Source of the DNA: Thamnaconus septentrionalis
Lineage: Eukaryota > Chordata > Actinopteri > Tetraodontiformes > Monacanthidae
DNA length: 64,000 nucleotides
Reading direction: 5' to 3'
NCBI GenBank assembly: GCA_009823395.1
Contig: CM020503.1
Span: 4,430,501 to 4,494,500 of the forward strand
The position numbers were made by a program, and so were the translations under genes. Below, in pieces: positions 20,525-32,600 of this stretch; the stretch's first letter is position 1; every line of letters begins with the position of its first letter. The notes under the pieces are model-generated. The model saw only the letters and a program-made list of their open reading frames with translations. It was not told where the DNA came from and did not search any database.

Positions 20525-23500
20525 CGGAGGATGGGGGTTTGTTCGGGTGTAAACCAATAGGCTCAGTAGACTTTTACCAGGAGAACATGAGCGCATACTG
20601 TGTCTACGCGAGTATTCAAAGCAAATGCGGCGCAGGTCGGGTGATGTTTGTGTAAGATCAAATATTCCAGTTAGCTCAGTAAACAGTCCCAGGTTAGCCG
20701 CGCGTCGAGTCTGAAGCAGGAGACTGACTCAGTCTGTATCTGGAACTACTGCAGTCAAACACAGGATGCTGTTTGGGGGTTTACGTGGTACTTTGGGATC
20801 AGCAGCAGTGCTTTGTATCACAGTTGCTCAGTCTTTGTTTTGCACTACGCTGGGGGAGACACAAAACAATAGCCCAGCAAATGGCTAGCAGCTAAAGTCG
20901 CAAACGTCCCACTATGGCTTTTTGGAAAAAGCTGACAAAGTGCTTCATACCTGTGCTGAGATGAACATTGCGACCCTCCACGATGACTGTCCGTCTACTC
21001 TTACTGAGCTCATCCATTATAGCAACTTCCACTAAACAGCATTTTCACTGAGTCTTGCATTGTCATGGATTCTATAACTAGTCCCCTTTCATAATGTGGA
21101 TAAAGAGGTGGGAGCTACAAGGGTAAGAAGCAACAGCTCTGAAAAAAAAAACACAGAAGAAGACTGCGGAGAAGGGGAGGACCAACAACAATCCCCATTG
21201 TCTTGCACTGCATTGCTTTTCAAACCTTGCATTTGGAAGCAGATATTTTGTACAGATTTTATTTATAAATCTGGATTTCTAGAACAACTTTGACTTGGCC
21301 TTGTTTTGTTTGAACTAACAAAGTCTGAACATTTATCTTATCAAGATGCATTTCTGACTCCATTAAACCGTTTAGGTAACACAGTATAAATAATTCCTAA
21401 GTAGATATATAATTAACAAGTTGACCTTTGGCCTGCCAACAAAAGGCACTTTCATGGAGCAGGAGGGAATATCATGCTCATTCCAAACCCTTCTGGCCTC
21501 TGGTGGCATTTTTCACTCAGAGTTTGCAATAAAAAGGTCACAAACAAACACACGGTGGCCACAAGTTCTCAAGAAGATCAAATTGGCCATGCAGCCAACA
21601 CATTTAAGGTGTTCCACGGACGCCTGGGTACACGTTGGCTGGATACTCAAGTAAACACCTCCCACCACAAGTGTTTACGCAGCACCAAGATTCACTGAAT
21701 GACACCTACACAAGTCTTCAGTTTCTCTAATGATTAAACTCAGGGGGAATATTTGCTTCAACTCATCAAATATTTGTTTATTGGGCTTTACCTACCACTA
21801 AGCTCTTAAAATATGTAGTAATTGATACTGTAGCACAGGAGGTCCTAAACCCTTTTTCCCCACATTAATATTATATAAGGACCTTCAAGCAGACGTTTCT
21901 GTAAATCACGATGTTGCCGTCGGGGTTTGGTACAAATATAATCACGACTGTCCACATGTTAAATTCCAAGTTCAATTGGGCTCGTTTGGTTCAAAAGATG
22001 TGTTGCAGCTTGTTTCACTTTCAAGTAGGAACTGTGGTTTAGGTTGGTTGTTGTGCATTGATCGTTTATGTAAATACGGGTTAAGGTGAAAACCAGTTCT
22101 CGAAGTCTGAAGCCAAGCGGCCCCTGAAGGAGATACACACGTGAGCAGTGATTGTTTGATGATCTTCATATGTACATGATCTTAATTTCATTATGCTATT
22201 TTAGCACTATTTTTCATGCATGCCCCTGTATTTCCATCCTGTCAAGTTGCTAGAAATGTGAATCCATCTATCTATCTAACGGACTGCTGGGTAGAAACTG
22301 GGTTGTCCGTCAGGGTTGGACTCATCGCATGTAACAGCGCCACCAATTTACATTTTCCAGTCGATTTGAGATGGCAAGAAGGGGACGGGGAGGCGCCCTG
22401 GCTGGCTTGCCGGCTAGCAGGGGGAGGCGGGAGGGGGGCTATCGGCACTCTAAGTCTCATCCATCTTCGGGCCTCTCCGGCAGTAAAAAGCAAACATAGC
22501 GAACAAGACGCCCATACAGCACGCAGCTCGCACACTCTTGGCCAAACACACCTAACAGAGATAACAAGACGCTTAAGAGGCTGCAGGGATCGGGCAGCTA
22601 CCCGCAGGGGTATGACGTGTAAATAAATCCTACTTGTTGAATAAAAATAGACATGAGCGAAGACTCGGCAGCGAGGACACTCCCTCATGTTGATCCCGTG
22701 GATGAAGGCTAAACGATTTTCTCAAGCTGTCAAGACTCGTGGTGCCGTGATGTCATGTTGCTCACAGCGATGGTCGGCAAGTCTGATGACGTTTAAACAG
22801 TGTCCGCTGTCAGCGATATATAGGATATACTGCCTTTGCTAAACCGAAGATGCTAAATGAAGTCTGATTAAATCATTTCAGTGACTGTTATAATGAAATG
22901 TGATGAAGTGATATGTGTATGTTTTTGATACACCTGAGTCCCTGACTCAGCCTGGGATTCAAAAGGTTTGACAGGATGTGTTTCAAAGAAATTACTAAGT
23001 AACTCAGTTTGGTTAATTGGATCCCAGTTTTGCCTCACAGAGGGACTACCTCCAAAAAAAAAAAGGTGAGCGTATTTGGCGTTCTGTTTAAAGCCTCCTG
23101 CTAAAAGTGACAATTTCTTTGACCTGGATGTTGCAACAACATCAGTGCCCTTTGTGACTTCACAGAGAGGCTGGTATTTAGAACTCCATTGTTTTAACAG
23201 CAGCTTTCTGAAAAGTGGAGCAAGTAAACAAAGTAAGTGGAAAATATCTGGTAGGTTGATTGACAGGACAGACGGATAATAATTTTGCATAAGAGAGTTG
23301 CAGAATGCAAAGGGCCAAAAAAGGATTCCAAAGAGTAGGACTGAGTCAATTAATCTCCCAAACCATGTACAAATCTACGGCTTTTCTTTCTACTTTTTTT
23401 GCGAGCTGCCAGCTCCCGAAGGCGTCAGTCTTCATTAATGTAGAGGGATAATATTTATCTGCCCTTTAAAGTCCCAAATACTCAACTTGCACTGAAAAAC

Positions 23501-25146
23501 AAGCTGGTTTTCTTTGAGCTCCTCAGCCTCCCGGGTGACTGATGGCCTCTGGAGAGAGTGGAAGGTCGTTCTCGAGCCGCGGTTCACTGCCTCGGGCTGT
23601 GCATTCCCTCCGCACCTTCCACTCTGCCGCCACAGACGGATGCTCTCATCGAGGCAGCCCGCCGTTCCCCCCCCCAATATCTCAACCCGGCACAAGCGTC
23701 CTTGGATGAGCAGACCACCGGGGAGCTGAGGTGTGTGTGGGTGGGTGGTGTTTTTTGGAGCATTTTGGAGGAACTCAAGTGGGTGGAGTCGGGGGGGCTC
23801 TAACTATGATATAATTCAGCCGGGACTGCCTTAATGATTCTCCTCCCATGTGTGGGATGATGCTCGGCGCATCACGCAGCACTGACCCGCATGTCGGAGC
23901 GACTGGCGGCGAGCCCGACAAAGCTGGAGCGTCTGCCAAGCAATAAATCAGCTGAGAGAAGGGAGCCGGGGTTAGTCTTTCAAAAGGGATTGAGTGTCGT
24001 CTAGCAAAACAGCTAAAACTAATATCGCCATGGAATCACGTCACTTTGTTGCTGTTTCTGGCTAATAAACGCAAGAGATTGTAATATTGTTAAATCGTGA
24101 TGAGATGCAAACAAGAAAATGTCTCGATCGGACAATAAGTTAGGAATCGTGGCTAGTTTTTCCCTCATGTCGGTCGTGAAAAAAGAGCCTCTTTCAGCCT
24201 TTATTCCGAAAGCGTAAGCTGATATCATCTGAGGTGAGCCCCGAGCAGCCGCTTCCTGGTGCCATTGTTGTTGCTATATTTAGCAGCGGCCGGTGAGGAC
24301 ACACGTGCCACTCACGGAGGGGCATACAGGGCCTCTGTTTAGGTGGTCACAACAGGCCAGTGTGCTGCCGCCGCTGCCGCACAGAGGACTCTGTGTCCCA
24401 CTGACACCGTTAGCGTACAGGGCAGCAGGTCGCCAACAAGCAGGTTGGGCCACTTGGGAGCTCAAGCAAATTGAGCCTGAAATAGCAGCAACAGCGGCGG
24501 GACTGTTGTTTACAATTTTTTGACCCCCAAACATAAGAGAGAGAAAGTGTCATTTAAAGGACCTACATTGTTACAACTTTCCAATTTTGTTGTTGTTGTT
24601 TTTTCACCCAGGAGCTGCTTGGCACCATGTATCATCCACAGAACTCCGTACGTCATTAACTGCTCCTAAACACTGAACGACTCCAAAACATTACCCACCG
24701 TGCTCACCGCCTATTATGCCATAATCAGAAACAGAGACTTTCCTCAAACTGTTTGCTGTCAGTTCGGCGGCTTTGGTCACTGTCCATGGTGCTGAATCTG
24801 TGGAGTTTTTTTCTTCTCGCTAACGAGTCGGTTCTCCGGCATCGTTATAAAGAATTTATCCATGATTATACTGAGGGAAAAAGTTTTCTGCCAAAATGAA
24901 ATGAAGTTTTAATCTGATACATCAGCAGGTACAATACAGGGTTTAATTCTGGATGTTAATTTGTTTTTGCACAATTGGTGTCCAGCTCTTTTCCCAGACA
25001 GGTGATCTTTCCATCTTGCAAACTTTTCCACTACAGCTAAAATAAATCTTGTTTGTTCTCACGGGCATTCTGTAAAATCTGCTTTTCAGACTTTCCATTA
25101 AAGAACCCCACCACCTTCAGCTCAAATCTGCACCTAAAGACTGTCC
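20525..25146. other. No gene recognised in this 4.6-kb stretch
   Basis: Contains GC-rich parts (22370-22460 and 23560-23780) and longer chance frames such as 136 codons plus at 22216-22626, 138 codons minus at 22688-22272 and 140 codons minus at 23290-22868. The first two lie on opposite strands over the same DNA, which argues against both. None has a domain I know. TGATGCTCGGCGCATCA at 23859-23875 is a short hairpin. Confidence 0.4.
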
Positions 25147-25171
25147 ACACACACACACACACACACACACA
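25147..25171. repeat. AC microsatellite
   Basis: About 12 perfect AC units. Confidence 0.95.
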
Positions 25172-26520
25172 GATATATTTTAAATGTTCCCAAAGGCTTG
25201 GATACAGACGTCCACACTAATAGCCACAAGATTAATATGGTATATTTTCTATACGAGGCGTTCTTTCCGTGAGGGCCTTAAAATGTTACAACCAATTTTT
25301 TCGGAACTTACACTGATTTTCCAGCCCTGTCTGCAGTCTAAAAACGGCCCAGAGACTCTCATACACACCTCCGAAAGAGGCTGCGTCGTAAAAACGTCTG
25401 CTTATCTTTCCTGTGTGTGTAAATCCTGAGCGGTCCAACCCAGGCAGTGGGCGCCGTAGAGCACCAGGCCGTGGTGGAATGACTGGGAGAAATGAGGAGT
25501 GGGGGAGGGGGTGACTCGTTGTTGATTGGTAAAACGTATCTGCACAACTCAGCGTTACACACTTTGCCTTTTGAAATGTTATAGAATGTATTACATCTGC
25601 TATTTCTCTCAGCCTAATAAAACCTTAGTTCCAGGATGTCTGGGAAACAAATATAGTATCCAACACCTCAGTGTTACACATCTCAAAGTGGATGAGGAGT
25701 AATATTAAACAACTGAAATTGCCATTCGGAATGTCTTTCATGCTCTGTCTTTTCTTCAGATCATAAGTGAAGTGGCAATACATTATTTTAGTGCCACCGC
25801 AGCGCTGAAGACAAAATACCATATACATCGTTGTTTTGATGCACCACTGTTTAACAAGAATCAGTGGTGTATAAAATTTCATTTGCTGATGATCTTAATT
25901 AGATGCAATTTATCTCTGGTAAAACAAGATTCAGTTTTCATCAGGAAAAATAAAAGATGTGGGCAGTATAACTAGAACAGGTGCATCTGATTGTGAATAC
26001 GCAGAAGTTTCCCTTATGTTTGTCTTCGAATAGACTCTGAAGGTTTTTCACAGCTGACTCAGTCCTCCGGGTTGAGTGCTTGTATCCAGTAACAGCATGC
26101 ATCAGCGAGCTCCGGAGCCGCTCCTTCCTCGTCTCAACGTTAACCAGACTCGCCTGCTTTCATCAACTCGCCATTTACTCCCTGAGTCATCGGCTTTTGA
26201 CATTTATTCTTGGAGAGCTGCTGCGAAGAAGTAGAAGATCCTGTTTGCTCCAGTTCAAACAGAGCCACTGGGCTCTTTTCTTCTCCACCTGGAGCCGGTC
26301 CATCTGCGATTGTCTCATGTTCAGCCCTCCTTCCCTCCTTCCTCTTCTTGGCGTTCAGTTCACCGCATGAGGTCCCGGCCTGGAAGGCCTCAGATTGTAG
26401 TAATGACAATGTTTTCACTTAACTGCCCTCTCAAGACGGACACGGCCCATATTGGGTTTCCAACTGTGGCCCATTACGGTGATGACTCATCGACAGTTTG
26501 CTTTTTCCTTCTGTTTGCAG
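25172..26520. other. No gene recognised
   Basis: Mixed DNA. A strong splice-acceptor-like pyrimidine tract lies at its right edge (about 26499-26520) and is described with the possible microexon. Confidence 0.4.
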
Positions 26521-26544
26521 CGACGACATGTGGAGAACCTGCAG
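26521..26544 (+). other. Possible 24-nt microexon
   Basis: The 24 nt are preceded by a long pyrimidine-rich acceptor (TTTTTCCTTCTGTTTGCAG ending at 26520) and followed by a near-consensus donor, CAG then GTGAGC at 26545. The length is a multiple of three and reads Arg-Arg-His-Val-Glu-Asn-Leu-Gln in an open phase. No flanking exon can be identified, so this may be a chance pairing of good splice signals. The product is unknown. Confidence 0.25.
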
Positions 26545-29500
26545 GTGAGCGGCCAAGAGGGCGGCCAGCGGCAGCAAGTGTCAGAGGAGCCTGGAGCGGC
26601 AGAGGAGAGAGAGTGCATCCGTCACGTGTACTGACGCTGCACCCAGATGTTTTGAGATTTTGATGCACCAGGGCGGCTGTTTTGACTGGGTACAAAGATT
26701 TTCAAAGGTTGTTCTATCAACTATGGTTCAAAGCAAAGGGGAGAAAAAAAATGCAAATGTTCAGATTCATAGAAAGGCAGAAGTTACTGGGACAAGATGA
26801 CTTGCAGAGACTGATGAGGAAAAAAAAAGAGTGTGACTAAAATAGATGGACTAAATGATTTGAAAGCTGTAGCAGAAACATTTGGGTTTGGTGTTGCACT
26901 CCAAAGTCATTTTAGGTAAACCTGGAGCAATTCAAGCCACTCTGGTCTGGTGTCAAATCCATTCGCAACATATTTTGCAGAGGCTTTAGGTGGTTCTAGG
27001 CTGGTTTCGTCTCCGCCTCCTGGCTGCGCCCCCTAAAAAGTAGCAGAGTGATTCTCAAGTCTGAATTGTAGATTATTCTGTCTGATCGGGTGATGATTAT
27101 TATTATTATTATCAAAAAGTAAAGTAAAGTTTCCCCATCCTGCACACTGTTCCAAAGCAGCTGTTATTTATTGGTGTGTTTTATTTTAATTTCACTGATT
27201 TAAGGGCAGCAACTGCAGCGTGAAGGACCTCACAGAGTCTAATTGCATTTCAAGAGAACCAGAGCTGGATCGCGCTGTTACATGCTGTTGCGCCGCGCAA
27301 AAAGACCGCTGAGACAATATGAACATCACCAGAGCGTAACGGCGATTTGGCTCTGCGTGTCAGAGCTCAGAGACGATTCAGCTCGGAGGATAAACTGTGA
27401 TCAAAGGCGACTCTCGATGCTCGGCGGGATCCACATGTGGTGATCGTCCGTTACTCACGCAGGGGCCGCAGGGGCCGCGCGGTGCCGTTGCCAGGGACTG
27501 TCACAGGGGCTTAAAGTCTTTGGCCGAGGGGTCCGATGTGCAGCTCTGAGCGGGAACACGACGCAGAGAACAAAGAACATGAGCCACGACCCGACGGGTC
27601 AAACCTCGGGTGGTTAGTTTGAGTCCAAGTTTAAGGAAATTATTATTATTTTTTTTATTGTGTTAAAGGTTCCGGCTTTAAACCAACACGTCGTAGTATA
27701 AGAAATTGCACTTTGCTACTCAAAACAATCTGTAACATTTTCCTTTGGACACGAAATACATCAATGGTTTTCCAACCGTTCAAGTGATACCAGATTCACT
27801 GCTAATGATACAGTGACATTTGATTTATTAACAACCAATCACAGAAGTTTGACTGCCTTCCACTGCAGTTTTGTCTTCTCCTGTCAGTGATATGGGCAGC
27901 TTGCTTCTGATTGCTACTGGCTTAGTAACTACAAGAGAAGCTGAAAATGCTTTAGAATGGAGAGAAAAGCAAAAACAGCCTCAATAAACTGGCTGGTTTG
28001 CCAATCTGCCAATCATTGTTCTCCTCTGTCTGCATTTAAACCTCAGAGGTTCAGATCCGTTTTCCCTCTTCTGTTCATGAAGAATGAAGAATTTCTGTTT
28101 GAAAAGTTGAAACCTGACCTGACACAGCACCGCGTGGGCCGGAGTCCAATCAAATTTGTCTCGCCATGATTTATCTTGCTACATCTGGATCTGTTGCACC
28201 CGCCTACTCCAAAAAGCTGCCTGCAGAACATTATTCAGCAACAGGGTACATCAAGTGCTGCATAAATTATTTTCATTTTTGGACTATAAACATTTGATTG
28301 CGCTTTGGACTCGCTTCTGCTCTCACTGCAACTTTTTTAGTTTAAAGAGATATTTTTATAAACTTCAGCATTTCCTCACAGCAGAATCCCTTTTTGCTCC
28401 CCCCCAACTCGTACCAAGACAAACTACAGTTACACTTCACTAAAGATGCATCGTGGGACCCAATGTGCAGCTATCCAAACACTGTCTGTTGATCCAGTGT
28501 AAGTTCACAGGATTTTAAATCGCGCTCACTGATACCTCAGCGAGAATGAATTAAAGAGGACGGCATAGGATGAGGCTGAGGAACCGGGTTTAATATTTCT
28601 AGGATGTCAGGAAGTGGAGAAAATAGCTCAAGGGGTACGTCATGCACTGATCTACCTTCAGAACGGCTTTCAATCTTTGAGATATAGCCTCAACAAAGCG
28701 CTGGGAGGATTCCTCAGAGATTTCGGCCAATATTGACATGACATCATCACACTGTTGCTGCAGGTATGTTTACTCGATCAACAGAAATAGAAATGTGTTT
28801 GCAAAAGGGCAGACTGCTTTTCATACAACCAGTGCAGACTAGTTTTTGACAATCGGTGGAGTTGGTGACACGTCGAGGTATACTCATAGTGTGAGAGGCA
28901 ACACTAGACATGCATAATTACCCTGTAACGAGCCACAGTGGGCCAGGGCATGCAACTGAGCTCAAGCTAAAACCCATCAGTATTAAGTGGAGACATCTTT
29001 ATTGCACCAATGGAAGCCCTCAGTACTCTGTACTCTGTTTCTTTAGGTTTACATTAAAAAATGCTAGACAAGACAAAAAAAATGCAAGACAGGCTCCATT
29101 CTAACCACTTTTTCAGCAGCTATTCTTCACAACCTCAAAAATGCTCCTTAATTTTATTTTTCAAAGTGATTTCTGATGACAGCTTGCAGCTATTCCATCT
29201 GGTTATAGTCCAATCTTAAAGGGTTGCTGAGTTCTAAGAAAACGCTTGAAAAGAGTGAGTTTTTCGGGGTGGATGAGACTTGAAATCTGAGCAATCCAGA
29301 TCCACTGCAAGGTTTATACACGGGAGAAGTGAGGGGAAAAAATATCAAGGTGAGGAACAGGTGATTTATTGATGGTAGCAAATATGTCATCGCTTGGTGA
29401 ATGGAGTTAGCATCATCGGCTAGCTTGCGCAGTTCATGGGGCCGGTCAGATCAATAGAGAGAGAGGAGGAAAACACATTAATAGAAAGACGAGGGTAAGA

Positions 29501-29844
29501 CTCTTCATCTAGGTGTGAGTCAAATTCTAATACTCTCTCTGGGAGAGAAAATGCATCAGTGCAGCCGTGCAGCACTCTGCATTTTAGTGCTTCGGACAAC
29601 GCTTGTGACATTCACTCAACTTTGGGGGCGTGGCCAAAGTCAGGAAGACTCATAAAAAGTCTTAGTCACCTCATTTCAGATTTTCCCTGTTTCTGTTTAT
29701 TGCCAGCAGGGTATCCCATAATGCACAGGAACTGCTAATATATCTCGGCTACCTGCGGTTAGCGGGGGCACGAACCAGACGTCCTGCCATGGCGGCACGT
29801 CGTGCTCAGCCTCTCCCGGGTGGCGGCTGTCTGGTTTTCACACA
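26545..29844. other. No gene recognised
   Basis: Mixed to AT-rich DNA. ATT repeat at 27095-27111. A short tandem CAGGGGCCG (two copies) lies near 27461-27479. Open frames are short and unrecognised. Confidence 0.45.
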
Positions 29845-29880
29845 AGCGCGCGCACGCACACACACACGCACACACACACT
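29845..29880. repeat. CG/CA alternating tract
   Basis: GCGCGCGCACGCACAC-type alternating purine-pyrimidine run, then CA with a CG break. A candidate for left-handed DNA. Confidence 0.9.
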
Positions 29881-31785
29881 GAGCAGTTTGTACTTAGAGA
29901 TTGTGCAACATAGCCAAATAGCGTTCAGAAGGATGGTTTTGTGACTGTAGCAGGAAAACAAAACTGTACATCATCAACAACAAGGACAATAACAACAATG
30001 AGACAGTGAAGGACTTTACGGGGTCTCACGCAATAAAATTAAGAGTAGGGGAGCTGCTGCTGTTGTCGGCACACGTGCACTTCCAGACACCCTGGAGAGG
30101 TGTTACTGTGAAAAATGTCTCTCGGTATTTGTGCGTCACCAATTAGATTCAGATTTCAACAACTCTGAATTTTTCCAGTGATGGGAAACACACAGCAACA
30201 ATTGTGCCTGTACTTTTTGCTGTTTGTGTTGTTCACATCATGTAAAGCCCCTTAAACAAGACGACTGGTCCGTCCATGAAGTGACTGAGCTTAACAATTT
30301 TTTTTGTGCAACATTTTTAAGGCAGTTAAATATCCAGGGGACATCCAGAAACATGCTGCAGGTTGATGGTGAACAACTATTGTCAATTACCATGGTGTCA
30401 TGCAGCTAAACAAAGTAGATGGACATATCAAATACATTTAATACTTTAAGCACATTGCATTTGTATTTATTTCGAAAGTTTTTTTTTTTCCAAAATTGAA
30501 GTAAAACCTGAAAGAAGACTACGTGCATTTTTCATTTATCACATTCACCAATCAGATTTGTCTCTGCCTGTTCATCCAGGTCGCTACTGTTTGGCACAGA
30601 CCCAGTGACAAGCCAGGTGAACAGAGGAACGAACCTCATCATCTACACATCGTTGCTGCACAGCAAACCACAGAGTGGTCAAGTTGAAACATGTGTTGCA
30701 TGATCCTACCTCACTCACAGTATATTACATGTACATTACTGTCTGGTGGACTATGCTATATGTATCTGTTGCGATAAAAACAAAAACAAAAAAGATCAAT
30801 GCCTTTCTGCATGATTCGACAGAGCAGAAAGTAGGGTGGCAGAGACAGCAGCAAGCCTCAATGAACCTCCATATAACTCAAAATGTAACTCTGCACTCAC
30901 AAGTAAACATCATCTTCAATAAAGAAAACTATCACTGGACTTACCAATCAATATATTAGTAAACATAATTTCCTGTAATACCAAGATTAACCCAGATTCA
31001 CCACATTTCAGATAAATCCACAGGGTTTTACTGTAACAGTATTTTTCATGTCAAGTCTTCCACAATCACACTGACATGCCAAGAAACCAGATGTGACCAG
31101 ATGTATATGGAGACCTAAACTGAATTAAAACATATTTTTAGATCGTGCTTTTAGAAAATGTGTTTCATTTTCTGTTTAACTCCCTAACAGACGAAGCTGT
31201 TCCTGTTGCGGTGCGCACCGTCTCCACGCGGAACCTGACCCTGAGCAAATAAATACAGTCTATAATTTCCATAACCGACCTTTGTGTTAATATCCTCCAC
31301 ATTATTCCAAACCATGGAAGCTAAACTGCCCCAAAATGTCCACGCACACGCACACAAAAATCTCATTTAAGAGGATTTCATAGCGGCTGCCCACACGGGG
31401 GGGGCCGTCTCGGTGTGTTTTGGCCATTAACTCGTCGTACCTGCAGCCGAGAGCTGCAGTCTGACGTGAACTTTTGTCTGTACGTTGTTATTCCACACCA
31501 GTCGGCGGGATGGCGGTGTGCGAGCTGCCGCGCTCCCTCGTCTTCATCAATCACGCAGGCGACAGTGAATGGCAGAATAATATTGTTGCTGGTGGTTGAT
31601 TGGGAAGCCCCACCCCCACAACTCCCACCTCCCACAGCCTCTGCACCCATGACGGCATGTATATGTGAGACACACAGAGACTATTAAGGTTGTTTGTATG
31701 ACAATATGTGCAACATTTTCAGAGTATTTTTGGGGGGTCTTCCAGAAGGAAGAAGGGTGGAAACTTTGGCCTGGAAGAACTACAG
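29881..31785. other. No gene recognised
   Basis: AT-rich DNA with short frames only. A GC-rich patch at 31385-31660 carries overlapping 90-codon frames on opposite strands with no recognisable domain. Confidence 0.45.
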
Positions 31786-32430
31786 TGCAAGTGTAGTTTA
31801 ACTCTGGTGTCTGTCATGGTGTGTATATGTCACACATATGACACCCTGAGTACTGAGGCTGCATATTCTCTTTTATTGTTCCTTGCAAAGTATTTAGAAT
31901 GATTGTATCTTTAAGGCCCTGGCAAAGTCCGACAAGGCCGAGTGTGCAAAACTGGTGCAAAGCTGATCCACAACACAAGTGCACTTGAATTCTGACACCT
32001 GTGATGGAGTGTGTATGTGAGTTACACAACACATAGTATGTGCATAGTTTGTAGTATGACATGATTTGAACGTGTGTACGTGGGTGTGGACGGGTGTGAG
32101 TTGCTTCCTGCTTTAAATGCTTTTTGTTTGTTCCTCCTATTATTGTTTTTTTTTTCTGTAAAGCATTTTGTGTCACATTATTTTTGGGAAAGTGCTATAA
32201 AATCGTTTAATTTATTGAGTCATATTTTTTTTTTTTTTTAAATGAAAACTTTGTCTCCTTTACTATTTTATTCACTATTTTTGGGGTTCCACAAGGCAGA
32301 CTGTTGGAAATGTTGTCTTTTGGACTTTGTACTAAAATAAACCTGATCTTCAAACTCAAGTGTGCTTGAACCCTGACGGCTGCGATGGCGTGCACATGAG
32401 ACACCACACTGGGAGTGCTGAGGCCGTACA
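31786..32430. repeat. Three diverged copies of one motif
   Basis: Copy A (about 31789-31857), copy B (about 31976-32040) and copy C (about 32356-32430) share CAAGTG, CTTGAA or TTTAA, CTG, CTGTGATGG-like and GTGTRTATGTGA-like words in the same order. Copies A and C also share GAGTACTGAGGCTG / GAGTGCTGAGGCCG. On the minus strand copies B and C read as related short peptides (His-Ser-Ile-Thr-Gly-Val-Arg and His-Ala-Ile-Ala-Ala-Val-Arg). This looks like an old local duplication. I do not recognise the source. Confidence 0.6.
32156..32216 (+). mobile_element. Possible LINE/SINE tail
   Basis: CTGTAAAGCATTTTGTG followed by GAAAGTGCTATAAAAT resembles a tail common in vertebrate retroelements (AAAGCGCTTTG ... 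GAAAAGCGCTATATAAA). The match is decayed and no element body is identifiable, so this is tentative. Confidence 0.4.
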
Positions 32431-32548
32431 TTTACATGTTAACATGCAGTACACTCACCATCATGGAGTGTCGTTAGACTTCGTTCTGTGAGGTTTTGCA
32501 CACGGCAGAGTGCTCGACTCTTTGCCTTTGGCATGTGCGCTCACACTT

Positions 32549-32562
32549 GCGCGCGCGCGCAG

Positions 32563-32599
<37 letters not shown>

Positions 32600-32600
32600 G
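32549..32600. repeat. GC then CA dinucleotide tract
   Basis: Six GC units (GCGCGCGCGCGC) are followed after AG by about 17 CA units. The whole tract alternates purine and pyrimidine except for one step, a classic Z-DNA-prone arrangement. Confidence 0.93.
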
